Shown: positions 9,386 through 20,459, counted from the stretch's first letter. The stretch is DNA of 64,000 bases from Siphonodentalium dalli (GCA_032622095.1 CP136067.1:125711030-125775029), one strand, 5' to 3'. The notes: generated from the sequence alone by a model not told the origin. Translations and numbers: made by a program.

Positions 9386-9733
9386 ATACCGCTATTCTCA
9401 AAGTAATTGACCAGAAAAACTGGGTGATACCCCGGTCATGACCGCGGTGATACCGGTAATAAACGGTAGCGGTATCGAGACGGTCATGGCGTGGAGTTAC
9501 GGTATTGGGCGATAATGATACCGTGGTCTTTTAGCGGGCACCGCATTAATTTTGTTGAATACCGCAGTGATTTTCATGGAACTCTTTTAGGGGAAGTATT
9601 TACTCACACATACTTGTTCGCGTTAACAAGCGGTATCAGTACCGTGGTATTGGAGGATACCGCGGCATAGTACCGCCATATTAACGGGGTGACACCACGT
9701 TATTGGTGGTCAATTACTCTAAGTATAGCGGTA
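9386..9733. mobile_element. ACCGCGGT-rich inverted-repeat element
   Basis: The left end TACCGCTATTCTCAAAGTA and the right end (complement TACCGCTATACTTAGAGTA) form ~32-bp imperfect terminal repeats closing on AATTGACCA. The interior is packed with GGTACCG/ACCGCGGT-like words in both orientations (GATACCG, CGGTATC), giving many small hairpins. It lies between the first coding exon and its expected upstream exon. It has no coding capacity. Confidence 0.6.
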
Positions 9734-10110
9734 GTCTTGAAATAGTGTGTCTGACATTTGCAGAATGAGGTCCCCAAAGGGTGAATTTAGTACCGCTATC
9801 TCGCACAGTGGGCTACCATCACCAAATTCACCCTCTGGAAACTTCATTCTGTTAAGGCCTCAACTGCCATGGGAGGCCTAGGATCAGATTGAAGTTCCCC
9901 AATTGATGTTGGCGATGTTCAACCATTAGTCACCTCGATTATGCATTTTATCTTCCGCAAATTAGGGGTCACCTCAATTATGCATTTTATCTTCTACAAA
10001 TTAGGGAATATAGAAACTGAACAGAAGGGAAAAAGACAAAAAGTAACTAAAAACAAATATTTTTCATCGTCACGTGACCAATAAAATAAATAGGAAGTTG
10101 ACAGGAAATA
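9732..10110. mobile_element. MITE family A, first hairpin plus internal segment
   Basis: The hairpin at 9732-9856 (TTGAAATAGTGTGTCTGAC...GAATGAGGTCCCC and mirror) is followed by the family interior: GCCTCAACTGCCATGGGA, GAAGTTCCCC, then CACCTCGATTATGCATTTT duplicated in tandem (about 9930 and 9970), then the A-rich block. The second hairpin is missing. Confidence 0.75.
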
Positions 10111-10439
10111 TATCTCAGTTGTCCAATTTTGAGATCTCATCTCACTACCTTTTACTACAGGTAAAATATAATTTATAATGCTCATTTACATGTAGGGCAA
10201 AAAAAAAAAAAAACAGTTATAGAACTAACATTTTAATATGGTCGAATACTGTTTGCCCTCGCGATTGTACCGGTAAACGACGTCTGTTTTGTGACAGCAT
10301 TTCTCCTCAGTGACTTTATATGAAGCCCATGTATCTACATGCGAGTACATTTGGACAGTCAGATACTTTGAATGCCGTTGGCTGTGTATGTGGGAAAAGA
10401 ATTAATTCAGTGTACGGCACTCACGAAAAAAATTAACTG

Positions 10440-10640
10440 GGTGTATAAGTGGTCATGAGAAATTTGTTTTAAAAATCAACGCAGTGGTAATTTATTTGGC
10501 TACTGTGGTTAAAAAATATTACCGCAGTAAGATTACCGGCGGCTACCACATGTCAACCGCTAACATCTGCAGTGATGCCACTTTCAGAGAGCGATTGACT
10601 GGCGGTATGACCGTGGTCCTTACCGGCCTATAACCTGGTT
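10440..10640. repeat. ACCGCGGTA-word-rich stretch
   Basis: Contains the same kind of TACCG/CGGTA and ACTGTGGT words as 9386-9733, in both orientations. Probably a degraded relative; ends not definable. Confidence 0.35.
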
Positions 10641-10642
10641 AA

Positions 10643-11386
10643 ACGGGTCGATTAATTAAAGCATACATGTAGCTGTAGGTGAGACTGTAGCCAATCACTG
10701 CGGGTGTGGCTTGCATGGTTGAAGTTTTGAAAAATTGTGAATATTAATTTCCTATAATTACAGAAAGCTACCGGTATTGATTCGTCGAGACATCACATTC
10801 TATGTGATCGCTCTTTGCAGAGAAATTTCACTGGAACGTTTATTTGAAATGATACTGTACTCCAGTACTCCACCAGTGGCCTCAGACCCAGTTGATTATA
10901 ATAAGATCTTGGTCTGTGCTTCAACCAGACTGACATTTGAATATAGTCCTGATCTGAGCTCATATGAAAAATAACTAGATTGGTGTCTCAGTCCTCGAGC
11001 TTTAGTAATTTTTATTAAATCAGCATCTCTTGCACAGATCTATAGTATTTCCATGGTCATATAGCGTGTGTCACTGAGGGCTTGCTTCCCTCATACATGT
11101 ATGGTGTGCCTGTATAAACTTGAAAATTGAAGAAAATCAAAGTCTCCTCGATTAATACAGAAGACAATGCTATAGCGAGTCATCCCGACTAAAACAGAAG
11201 GTAAAACTATCTTGAGTCAGTCATTTTGATAAAGAATTTAGACTAGCTCCCTATCCATCCAAATCAATGAAAACAAGAGGTGATATGTCAATAGGAGTTA
11301 TGGTCAAGCCTTGAGATAGCGTGTCTGTCATTTGCAGAATGAGGTCCCCAGAGGGTGAATTTAGTGATGCTACCCAGACCTGTTAA
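10643..11386. repeat. long direct repeat, copy 2 (partner at 1-734)
   Basis: Near-identical to 1-734, in the same orientation, 10.6 kb away. Unlike copy 1 it continues into an intact hAT element and the right arm of the surrounding MITE. It is therefore the more complete copy. Confidence 0.93.
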
Positions 11387-11871
11387 CTAGAGATGGGCGG
11401 TTAACCGTGGAATCAGTTCGGTTTCGGTTGTCGGGAAAAACCGGAAATGACAACCGTGGTAAGTTGGGAAAACTCGTAGTTTAGGTTGTCACAACTTCCT
11501 GTAATCATGGCAGAGCACGACGAACAAACGAGTCATGTGTGGAAATATTTTTCAAAGAAAGTTAAGAAATCTAAGTGTGCCGCCTGTAATATATGCAGAA
11601 AGGAGTTCGCATGGTGAAATCGCGCGACGAATTAATTACGTTGCTTCCGTGTACACCTACACAAGTCAGTTTATTTCTCTAGTCCGCAAATCTGACTTTT
11701 ATTATCAGAGCATAGCCTGTCTACTGGTCAAATAGATAAAATAAAGAGATTATTTTTGGTGATTTTCTACAGTAGTTGAATCCGGGAGATTGTCATGCCT
11801 GTCCGGGAGTGCGGGAGATCGTGCTCAAATCCGGGAGTCTCCTGCACAATCCGGGAGGGTTAACAGGTCTG
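11375..11871. mobile_element. non-autonomous hAT element, 497 bp, with 8-bp target duplication
   Basis: Terminal inverted repeats are CAGACCTGTTAAC and GTTAACAGGTCTG. They are flanked by an exact 8-bp direct repeat ATGCTACC (11367-11374 and 11872-11879). An 8-bp duplication and a CAG...CTG end are typical of hAT transposons. The interior keeps a short frame with a BED-type zinc finger (see 11507) but none of the catalytic domain, so it would depend on a transposase encoded elsewhere. Confidence 0.9.
11507..11617 (+). pseudogene. BED zinc-finger remnant of a hAT transposase
   Basis: A 36-codon frame encodes VWKYFSKK followed by CAACNICRKEF. This is the opening of a BED-type zinc finger (aromatic residues, then C-x2-C), the usual N-terminal DNA-binding domain of hAT transposases. 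A TGA directly after the finger's first half ends it, so the later His pair and the whole RNase-H-like catalytic part are missing. Its place inside a hAT-ended element supports the reading. It is presumably non-functional. Confidence 0.7.
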
Positions 11872-12019
11872 ATGCTACCCCGCATAGCGGCTTGCATTAC
11901 CAAATTCACCCTCTGGGGACCTCATTCTGCAAATGACAGACACACTATTCAAGGCTTGGTTATGGTTAAGTTATGGATAAACCAATTTATTCACCAGGGG
12001 TGATTAGTTACATATAACC

Positions 12020-12200
12020 ATGAATTGCGCTTAAGCGCAATTAATTACGCTTAAATGCAATTGATTGCGCTTAAGCTGCAATTGTTTGCGCTTAATCGCA
12101 AATAATTATTCTTAAGTGCAATTGATTGGGCTTAAGCACAATGATTGCACTTACATGTAAGCGTAATCAAATGTGCTTAAGCTCAATTAATTATTTAATG
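12020..12200. repeat. GCGCTTAAGC palindromic short-period array
   Basis: About ten irregular copies of a 15-18-bp unit built around CTTAAG, with flanks such as GCGCTTAAGCGCAATT. Each unit is nearly self-complementary, so the array can form serial small hairpins. Confidence 0.8.
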
Positions 12201-12234
12201 TGAATTTGGCCTCTCATACAATGCATATACCCTT

Positions 12235-12548
12235 CTGGACAAAACAAGTGTCCACTTAACTGCGGTGCCGTTAGCATTGCCACCGCGGCTGAAATGTAAC
12301 TACACCGCGGCTCCACCGGCTAACTACAGTTGGGCCGCGGTGTAATTGCCATTCGGCATGGTGTATTTGCCACGGTGTACTTTCATCAAACCGAAAAAAG
12401 ACAATACAAACCAGAAATCTAACCACGGTGTACATGTACATGCCATTCGAACGTGAGGGTAGTTGCCTTTCGGCTGCAGTGAACTTGCGTTTGGCAGCAG
12501 TGTACTTGTCGTTCGGCCGCGGTGCCAATGGACACTTGTTTTGTCCAG
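12235..12548. mobile_element. MITE with 20-bp perfect terminal inverted repeats
   Basis: Begins CTGGACAAAACAAGTGTCC and ends with its exact complement GGACACTTGTTTTGTCCAG. The interior repeats the words CCGCGG, CGGTGTA and GCCATTCG many times. No coding capacity. The GGACAAAACAAGTGTCC end is itself nearly palindromic (GGACA...TGTCC). Confidence 0.85.
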
Positions 12549-12744
12549 CCGGGTACTAGTACATATAATGGGTTTTTGTTTTTCAGTATTTAGTTTGAAT
12601 CAGACGTACGTACAGGTATCTCAAATGGTGAAAAAATTAGTCAGATCTAATGTTTTGAACTTGTCTAAGGATTCGGTTTCAACAATGGAGTTTCAACAAT
12701 GAAAGGCCGATGACTTCTCTGCACAAGAGGTCTAGATCTCTTGG

Positions 12745-12905
12745 TCACAGTCGTTAAAGACTTTTCAATGGTCTGATCACCGAAGTTAAGCAACGTTGAG
12801 CTAAGTTAGTCCTTGGATGGGTGACTGGCTTGGGATTCCAGTAATTCAGTCATGAACATAGCGCGTGCTGGCTGCAGCAATCTGCGAAAGCGGTCATGTT
12901 GACCT
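12745..12905 (+). repeat. 5S rRNA-related SINE-like sequence
   Basis: The stretch 12772-12845 contains GATCACCGAAGTTAAGCAACG and CTTGGATGGGTGACTGGCTTGG, matching the internal promoter (A box, intermediate element, C box) of animal 5S rRNA in correct order and spacing. The 5' part of 5S is altered and the 3' pairing strand is replaced by unrelated sequence (GCGCGTGCTGGCTGCAG...). It is therefore a 5S-derived SINE (SINE3 type) or a pseudogene rather than a working 5S gene. I cannot define its tail. Confidence 0.7.
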
Positions 12906-13685
12906 ATAGCCTATATAGGCATTCCGGGTGCTGCCAACTTTCGGTGTGACTCCTGCATTTCTTTCTCATTCTGTTACACTTTCTTGATTGTTTCCAAAAA
13001 TAATACTCTACATTGTGATCATTTTAATAGCAAAATACACAAAATATTTATCAGATAAACAACCGAAGTTGAAATGTGCAAATCCGAATGAGTAACATAA
13101 GTTATGCACGAAAATAGGAAAACTCATTGCATATTCAATGGCCCCGGAAAAATTCATTTGAGGCCAGAATTGAGCTAATAAAAAAGAATAAAATCATAAA
13201 GAACTTCTGCATATATATGGTGGCAGTTGAAATGTGTCACAAACACTTACTTAGTCGATTACTCATTACTTCCGCAACGGGCACCTGTTCCAAGACGTAA
13301 GAAGTCATCCGTGAAATGTTTGGAAACGTCTCCACGTAAAATTGTTTGTTTATCATTGGTCGAAAGAAGCGGGGTAACTGTAATTTTCCAAGCTGGGCGA
13401 GGGAGAGAACTCTATATAGCTTCATAGTAAAGCCCTACTCAGACAGGTGACAGTGCACGCAACAATAGCTCGGTGCGCTGCGGTCTTAATTGGTATTGAC
13501 GACCATTGACCAGGACATTTATTCTGAATATACACTTACTAATTATCTCGTGCTTCTGACATTTAATTAAATATTTGATTAGTATTAAACTACATGTATA
13601 CTACCGGTAATCATAGTTCTACAACAGTAATTAACTGTAGCTGATGATTACCGTACCCGCGGGTATGTATGTACATGTAACATGA
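12906..13685. other. non-coding stretch, no feature recognised
   Basis: Contains two overlapping short open frames on opposite strands around 13227-13427 that show no recognisable motif. No repeat copy seen. Confidence 0.4.
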
Positions 13686-14133
13686 TGTAAGGTACTCAAT
13701 CAGATCAGACGCTCCTTAATTACTATTTCTTTGGCTTAGGGGGTAAACAATATTTGATTCGAGCCGAGGAACCCACCCATCAAAGCTCAGAGTGATCAGA
13801 TGTCGATTTTTTAAGTTTGTTATTTCTCGAGATGTGTAATAATATGTGGCCCAGAAACACAGGGACTCGGGCAAAATTGCGGATGAAGGTCAAATTTCGA
13901 GATACTTGAATGATAATACGGGCCCCATATTTTGTGGAACAAAATGTTGATAAATAATAAAATTTGGGAAATTTGATACCATAGTTGACAGTACCGGTGG
14001 TTAGCATTATCCTGTTGCAATAAATCGATCTGATAACTAAAGCGTAGTTTGAAGACATGTTGTTGTTGTTGTTGTTTGTTGTTGCTGTATCTTGATGGTA
14101 TGGGAACCGTCTGATCGGATTGAGTACCTTTAA
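13686..14133. mobile_element. MITE family E, copy 1
   Basis: About 450 bases from AAGGTACTCAATCAGATCAG to its mirror CTGATCGGATTGAGTACCTTT. It shares a conserved interior with copies at 20460, 46335, 49742 and (inverted) 56741, including GTCGAGGAACCCACCCATCAA, GTGATCAGAT and a TTGTTG microsatellite. Apparent Gln-rich open frames here are the triplet repeat and not genes. Confidence 0.88.
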
Positions 14134-14440
14134 GCAGATTCCATCTACCGATACTCATGGCATTCTCAATGACTCGACCATTTCCGCACCGAGGAAATCT
14201 CAGCCAATTAACCGAATCGGTGAGAATGATATGCATGGATCACCCACAATTGGCCGGGTTAAATTCAATGCATATTATATACAAAATAAGTTAAATAACC
14301 AACTCCTATTACTCTAGTTATTAAAGGTACGACATATTTGGAAGTGAACATTTACCCTATAGCATCCCTAGAACCCAAGCAAGTCAAAACTACATCGACA
14401 AACTGAATGTGACGGTAAGGTTACACTGGTGTAAATGTTT
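14134..14440. other. non-coding stretch ending in a T-run
   Basis: No supported feature; ends in a long poly-T (14438-14456), which may be the A-tail of the adjacent minus-strand LINE. Confidence 0.4.
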
Positions 14441-14456
14441 TTTTTTTTTTTTTTTT

Positions 14457-15770
14457 GGTATATTTTTTTATTCATAGATAGATAGATTTATTAGCATAAA
14501 GACGCTCGTGAGAGCCGTATGCATGTATACATAATGGTGACATAACAATATGCAAATAACACATTTTAACACAAGACATAATTATATACATCTATAGTTC
14601 TATACAATAATTATTTGGTTGGTATTAAGTCAGTATTGCCAGTTGGTGTTTGAAAGATTGAGTAGGCCTATTATCTAACTTCAGCTGTTAGTAGCCTCGC
14701 GTGCTATGAAAAAGTTGCTCATAGCTTTACCGATCACATCGCTGGATTGCTCCTCATCGTTTCGTATGATATATATAAATTTCTCCAAGTCGCTGGCTTC
14801 TGTGAACATAATGTTTATCGCTGCTAGTTTCTCGAAAAGGTCTTTTCTCAATTCGACATATTTTTGACAATAAAGAACGAAATGTTTTTCATCTTCAACA
14901 GACCCTGAGTCACAATATTTGCATACTCGTTCATTAGCGGGCGTTGGGGGCCGCTTATATCTGCCTTTTTCAATTGCCAGTGCATGAGAGCTAATTCGCA
15001 ATCTACAAAATTGTTCTCGTTATTTTATTGACTTTTTATTTAGTAGATACGGTTCAATTCGGAATACGGTTTTGAAACTTTGGTACGTTCTCAATTTGCT
15101 GTGTGGATTGTCCACGCTAATGATATATGTGTTTATGTATTCATCTTTCATTCTTTCCGTGATTTCATTAATATAATCATTTGAGATATACATACTATAC
15201 TTCCGTTCGGTGCATTTAATGATGCAATGTATTTTTCCTTCATTGATAGAAGTGAGGTTTTAGGTTTACGCGATTCACTAGACCGGAAAGCTTCACGGAT
15301 AATTGAGTTGGGGTGGCCTTCACTGACTCGCTTTAAGAATTTAAGCGCTTGCGATATGCATTCCAAGTGTATCGGATATTCGCCGAGTTCTAGTCTCACT
15401 GCGTGATTAACCGCCTTTGACCCTACGCCGAGTATCATTTTACAGAAGATTAAATGTACCTTCTCTGCGGGTGATTTATCATTACGTGAAATTTCTGGAG
15501 CCCATATTTCGCTTCCGTATAGCAGGATCGGTTTCACTAGCGTGTTGAATAGTTTGATTGCCAGGGGTATGGGTAGATTATATCGATTTGTCATTTCTCG
15601 TCGTAATTTGTGTATAACTTTTAGTGCTTTGTTGCTCAAAGCCTCTTGTGCGAGTTTGAACTTTCCGTTTTTCTCAAATATTAATCCTAGATATATGGCA
15701 TATAAATATAAATCCTGCATATGATTTATGTACATTATATACAGTGATGTCATACAAATATATATGTAAG
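14457..15770 (-). mobile_element. non-LTR retrotransposon, 3' part only
   Basis: Two minus-strand frames carry the C-terminal part of a LINE reverse-transcriptase polyprotein. 15753-15148 has ALKVIHKLRRE, PILLYGSEIWAPE and RLELGEYPI. 15001-14681 has a terminal C-x2-C...H-x4-C knuckle (CKYCDSGSV...HFVLYC). Both the endonuclease and the RT catalytic core are missing, so this is a 5'-truncated copy. The frames are separated by at least one disruption near 15000-15150. The 3' end reads ...AATAAATCTATCTATCTATG then A-rich on the minus strand, a typical simple-repeat LINE tail. Clade not determined. Confidence 0.8.
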
Positions 15771-16140
15771 TATTACAAAAACAATCATGTTAATAATTAA
15801 AATGACATCACATGTGGGGCGGGTGGGGTCCTTGCACACTAACCATGCACTCTCCTTGCACACCATACAGTACATGCATATCAATAAGTGTTTATATATG
15901 ATAGACAAAACAAAAAACGAACAATAATACCTTCAAAAACACGATATATGTTGGTATTTATTTGTGTTTGCGTGTACACCTATATCAATAAAACAAACTA
16001 TAAGTTGGATTGGTACATGTACCTGGTGTCAGTCTTTGTATTGATTGTATCTGGTTATTTGTCAAAATAGCTTTTTTATTGCTTATGAGCTATTGTTTAA
16101 CGCTTTTGTCAAAGCACCCCATTCCTCCTGAAAATTCAAC
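15771..16140. other. non-coding stretch, no feature recognised
   Basis: AT-rich spacer between two LINE relics; no supported gene. Confidence 0.45.
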
Positions 16141-16144
16141 AGTC

Positions 16145-19100
16145 TATCACCTCTCAATTCAATTCAATTTATTAGTATTCTGATCATCAAGGTAGATATA
16201 ACAGAAACATGGTTATTACAAATATCGATGCAAATATAAATTTGTTTTGCATGAATGCACATTTAGATATATAATATAGTTGTGTATACAATAGTGTCTT
16301 GATCTGTATATAATTATATATATTTTTTTCCTGATAGATTATTGTTATTAATTTCGGCGTATTACGTGTTCGGTCAGTGGATATGGATTTTGAATGGTTT
16401 AAATGATTCAGCCTCAAGAGGAGTCAGATTGTATATATATAGTATATACTCGTGGCGCTTATAAAATAAGCGCATCTACAGCGATAAACTATTATATTGG
16501 TGGTGGGGTCCTTCTTTATACAAAGCAATGATCTTTTCCATATGAGTTCGGTTAACTAATTCATTCAAAAATGCTTTTAAAGATAATTCAATGGGATCGA
16601 ATTTCGTTTTATAGATATAGTATTTTAAAATAATTAAAATAATGTTTCTTATATTGGCACCCTTTTCCGGCGAGACCCCAAATAATATGTTACATTTTGT
16701 AAGTTGGATATCTAGTATGTTGGTGTTTATCCAGCGTTGTACTGTTCTTAAGAAACATGATACTATAGGACAGTCAAAAAATATGTGGGAAATTGATTCT
16801 ATCATATGACATCGGTTACAGTTACTATCGCTAGTAATTTTCATCTTTTGTAGTATAATTGTTTGGTCGTTAGAATTCTAGTATTTATGCGGAACTGGAA
16901 CCATCGCAACCTGGTGTCAGAGAGTGATTTAAACGGCAGTGCGAATGTATATGTCCATGGTACTTGATAATTGTTATGTCCAGGTTCTAATGCCCATTTC
17001 TGTATTGAGGAAGGTTTTGCCATTTTATCCGATATGAGAATGTCATAAAAATCTTTGCAACCCCGTATACTTTTTAGAAGTAATGATAACTGCCCGGGAA
17101 TGAGGGGATTTGGTTGTTTTGATAGTCTTTGGTCAAGCAAACGCGACAGCTTGATCAACTGTTTATTGATGCTATGGATTGTAATAAAGTTTGTCGATAT
17201 ATCATACATTTCTTTCATCCTAGCTACAGTTGGGAGTTCATTGTTGTCGGAAATAAGGTCATTCACAAATATCACGCCTTTTCGCTTCCATTCCTGTATA
17301 TCAATCGAGTATTGGTTTATGTTAATATTATCGTTGTTCCATAAAGTATTTGAGATTAGATGTGAATGTTTACTGGATAGCTTCTTGAGTAAGTTTTTCC
17401 AAGCCGTTATGACGTCACACCAAAATGGGTTTATGATTGTATCCTTGATCGAGTCCAGGTATTTTGCACCGTATGTGAGAAATAGTGGATCAGATAATAT
17501 ATCGGGGGCGATACTTATCCATTTTGCGTGTTTTGTGGTGAATCGTCTGAGCCATGTTATTTTTAGAGCTTCGATAAATTCTTTAATTTTTGTCATTTTT
17601 AGGCCGCCTTGTTGATAACTTTGCACATTTGTGAACGTTTAATTCGGTCTCGTTTCCCGTTCCAGATAAACCTGAATAACATGGTATCTATTTCGTCAAT
17701 AACAGTTTGGGTGGGATTTGGAAGAGATTGGAATAGATGGACTAATTTTGGAATTATGGTAGATTTGATTATTACAATACGACCCAGTGGAGTTAAGGCT
17801 CTATGCTTCCATTTTTCAATTCCGGCTTTCAATTCGATAAGTTTGTTTCCAAAATTGAGGGTATGCAATTGCGATAAATCTGTACTGTATGTTATTCCCA
17901 GCAATTTGAATTGTTTTCTTACAGAAATGTCGCAATTTTCGATGGGTGCACCGGTGGTGTCCTTTTTTGCGCCTAACCAAACTATCTGACATTTTTCCAG
18001 ATTGGCTTTCAATCCTGACATGTTTGCGAATGTGTCGAGAACATTCAAGCTTTCTTTAAGGGATTCTTCGTTTCCGTCCAGGATGAGTGTAGTGTCGTCG
18101 GCATACTGATTAATTTTATGTTCTGTACTGCCGAGGGTGATGCCTTTTATCTTTTTATTTCCCCTCACCATAATTGCAAGTATTTCTGCACATAGGAGAA
18201 AAATGTACGGAGATACCGGGTCTCCTTGTCTACAGCCTATCGATGGCTGGAAAAAGGGAGATATTGTGCCGTTAACGAGGACTGCCGATCTAATGTCTGT
18301 ATAAAACGTTTTTATCCACCTTCTAATCGATTCTCCGAAGTAAAATTTCAATAAGCACTCATCGATAAATGACCATGAAACAGTGTCGAACGCCTTCTCA
18401 AAGTCTATCAATAGTAACATGCCTGGTATGTTGTGTATGTCAGTCTCGTGTAGTATGTCGTATATTAAACGCGTGTTGTCTCCTATGAATCTCCCCGAAA
18501 GAAAACCGGTTTGATCTTCGTTAATTATGGTAGGTAGAACTGATTTTATCCGGTTAGCGATACATGAAGATGCCAGTTTATACGATATATTTAGCAGAGA
18601 TATTGGACGTCAGTTTTTAAGATACATCCTTGGTTTGTCACCTTTTGGGATTAAAGTTATAATACCCTGTTTTTGTGTGGTAGATAGTTCCCCCTTTATG
18701 AAGGCATGATTAAGTGCGTTAAGAACAAAGATATTTAGATCGTTCCAGAAAATTTTGTAGAACTCAACTGTGTACCCGTCAAGACCAGGTGATTTTCCGT
18801 TCTTCATTTTTCGCAATGCTTCAGTCAGTTCGGGTAAAGTGATTTCGCCTTCAATGGAGTGTGATTGTGTCGGAGTAAGTGAAGGGGCACTGATATCAGA
18901 TAATTTCGAAGTGGGGTTAATGTTCGTTGTTTGTGTGTAAAGCCTTTCGTAGAATGCTTTGGTTTCTTCTATAATATCGACTGATTCTGTGATTTTTCTA
19001 TTGTTACTGTCTCTAATTTCATTTATAGATTGGATAAGTATTGACGTTTTTCGAGATTTAGAAAATACTTTGTAGGTTTTTCGCCTTCATCAATATACTT

Positions 19101-19750
19101 AGCTTTCGTTCGTGTCATAATACCTTCCATTTTATCCTTTCTTATGGCCTGTAGTTTAATTTCAATGTCTTTCAAATCGTCTAGCATTATGTTTGTGGAT
19201 TGAGCACTCGAGGTCGCGAGCTCTTGTTCTATTTTACCCTTTCGTTGTATTAATTTATCTTCATCATTAGCTTTCTGTCTTTTCAAGCGAGAAGAATATT
19301 GAATTGTTTTCCCTCTGATGTCAAGTAAAAGTGCGTCCAGGAATAATGAATCTGATATGGAAAAATTATTCGGTGCCAGACCGCTAATGGGGTTTGTTTT
19401 TTTATATCTTTGAACATTATCATTTATGGTGTCTCTGGCGATATTTTTATATTCTTCTCTAAAAAGCAAGGAGTTGTTGAACTTCCAGAATCCGCGTCCT
19501 TGTTTGATATTATTTATTCTAAGTTCTAGAGTAGTTATCGAATGATCGGTTCGATAGCCCGGAAGTATATCTAATGTATCAGTAACGAGAGTAAGGAGGT
19601 CTGATGACATGTAAATGTAAATGTTTTGCATAGGCCTCAGCGCTAACGTTTTAGCGTATACTGTTGGCAATATAAACTTTGGGTCTAAAATTTTCTTTAA
19701 ATCTGAAAAATTGACATTTGGGGAAACTTTTTGCACAAAAAAAAACATGT
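16145..19750 (-). mobile_element. Tx1/L1-like LINE, 5'-truncated, with stop and frameshifts
   Basis: Minus-strand frames line up as one element. 19748-19023 gives the end of the endonuclease (YRTDHSITTLEL) and the linker ending DEGEKPTKYFLNLEKR. 18816-17599 gives the reverse transcriptase: GKSPGLDGYTVEFYK, LLLIDFEKAFDTVSW, CRQGDPVSPYIF and the catalytic YADDTTLIL. 17626-16841 and 16844-16476 give the C-terminal region, with a zinc knuckle CNRCHMIESISHIFFDC. The copy starts inside the endonuclease, so it is truncated. It ends in AATAAATTGAATTGAATTG on the minus strand near 16145, a LINE-type tail. The RT motifs are those of the L1/Tx1 group. It is dead: see the stop and frameshift entries. Confidence 0.88.
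17599..18816 (-). pseudogene. reverse transcriptase domain of the Tx1/L1-like LINE
   Basis: One continuous reading frame except for a TGA at 18610-18612, at a position where LINE reverse transcriptases have Trp (the Asn-Trp-Arg-Pro-Ile-Ser-Leu motif). On either side are YLKN and RPISLLNISYK, so a single TGG-to-TGA change explains the break. All RT blocks from FEKAFD to YADD are otherwise intact. At the 3' end the frame shifts near 17610-17625: KRSQMCK continues as SYQQGGLKM in another frame. A second frameshift lies near 16841-16850. Confidence 0.85.
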
Positions 19751-20459
19751 CCGTCTAGCAGGGAATTCGCCTTTAAATCATGCGTTTTCGTAACTAGTGT
19801 CAGAACCGCATAAAAAAATACTGTCATATTTTATACCACACCAAAAAATTCAAACTTCACTACAGAGGGTTATTTCCTGTGCCAATTAATGGCTATTTTA
19901 CCTATGGGTAATCATAGGGAAGAGGTGTGATGATTTTTTTTATGCAAAAAGCACACAAGGCTATTGACCAATCAGGGCCCAGTGTCTATTTTATGCTCTC
20001 CTATATATTCCTCCCGCATCCGCTAGATGTCACTCCGAACCTTATTTACCTCAATAATGTAACCGTAAACGGGACCCTGCTAAGGAGAATACATTTCTAA
20101 AAATGGTATCCCATTCAAAACAGCCGTGACTTGCAACATAGTTACTGCCTTCAAACTAATCTTCCAACTATCACTGGACACCGGCACCCTACTACGAGAC
20201 TGACGAAGTGCCAACATAGCAGGATAAAAAGAAGGAGACTGATACGTGGCTTAAAACACTCGCCAATTATCACTGAAAACGTTTCATTTTTTTATCAGCG
20301 TGGAGAGATGGAGTCCAACGGAAATGCGCACGCTTCATTATACAAGAGACCGGTTGAGAGAGAAGGGATGTGCAACAACATTGCTGAAAGAACTGGAGCT
20401 AACATCCCTAGAATCGACTGGCGCTTCTCGATCCACAAAGTGCTTAAAGATGCATAATC
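19751..20459. other. non-coding stretch with a 108-codon frame of unknown nature
   Basis: A plus-strand open frame at 20131-20457 (starts MQHSYCLQTN, contains FYQRGEMESNGNAH) has no motif I recognise and no splice or promoter support. The rest has stops in all frames. Confidence 0.35.

Larger units (their letters stand above)
11305..11958. mobile_element. MITE family A interrupted by a hAT element
   Basis: Starts CAAGCCTTGAGATAGCG and ends with its mirror ACTATTCAAGGCTTG. Removing 11375-11871 and one target copy leaves a ~150-bp single hairpin, so this MITE was present before the hAT insertion. Confidence 0.88.

Noticed and set aside
12745-12905. Functional 5S rRNA gene
   Set aside because: Only the internal promoter region matches; the terminal helix strands are absent or replaced, and there is no T-run terminator at the expected place.
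13820-14236. Poly-Gln 138-residue frame
   Set aside because: It lies across MITE family E and its TTGTTG repeat; similar chance frames occur in other copies.
17055-17615. 186-residue plus-strand frame
   Set aside because: It is the antisense shadow of the LINE frame on the minus strand.
20131-20457. 108-residue frame as a gene
   Set aside because: No recognised motif, no promoter or splice support, and only ordinary length for chance.
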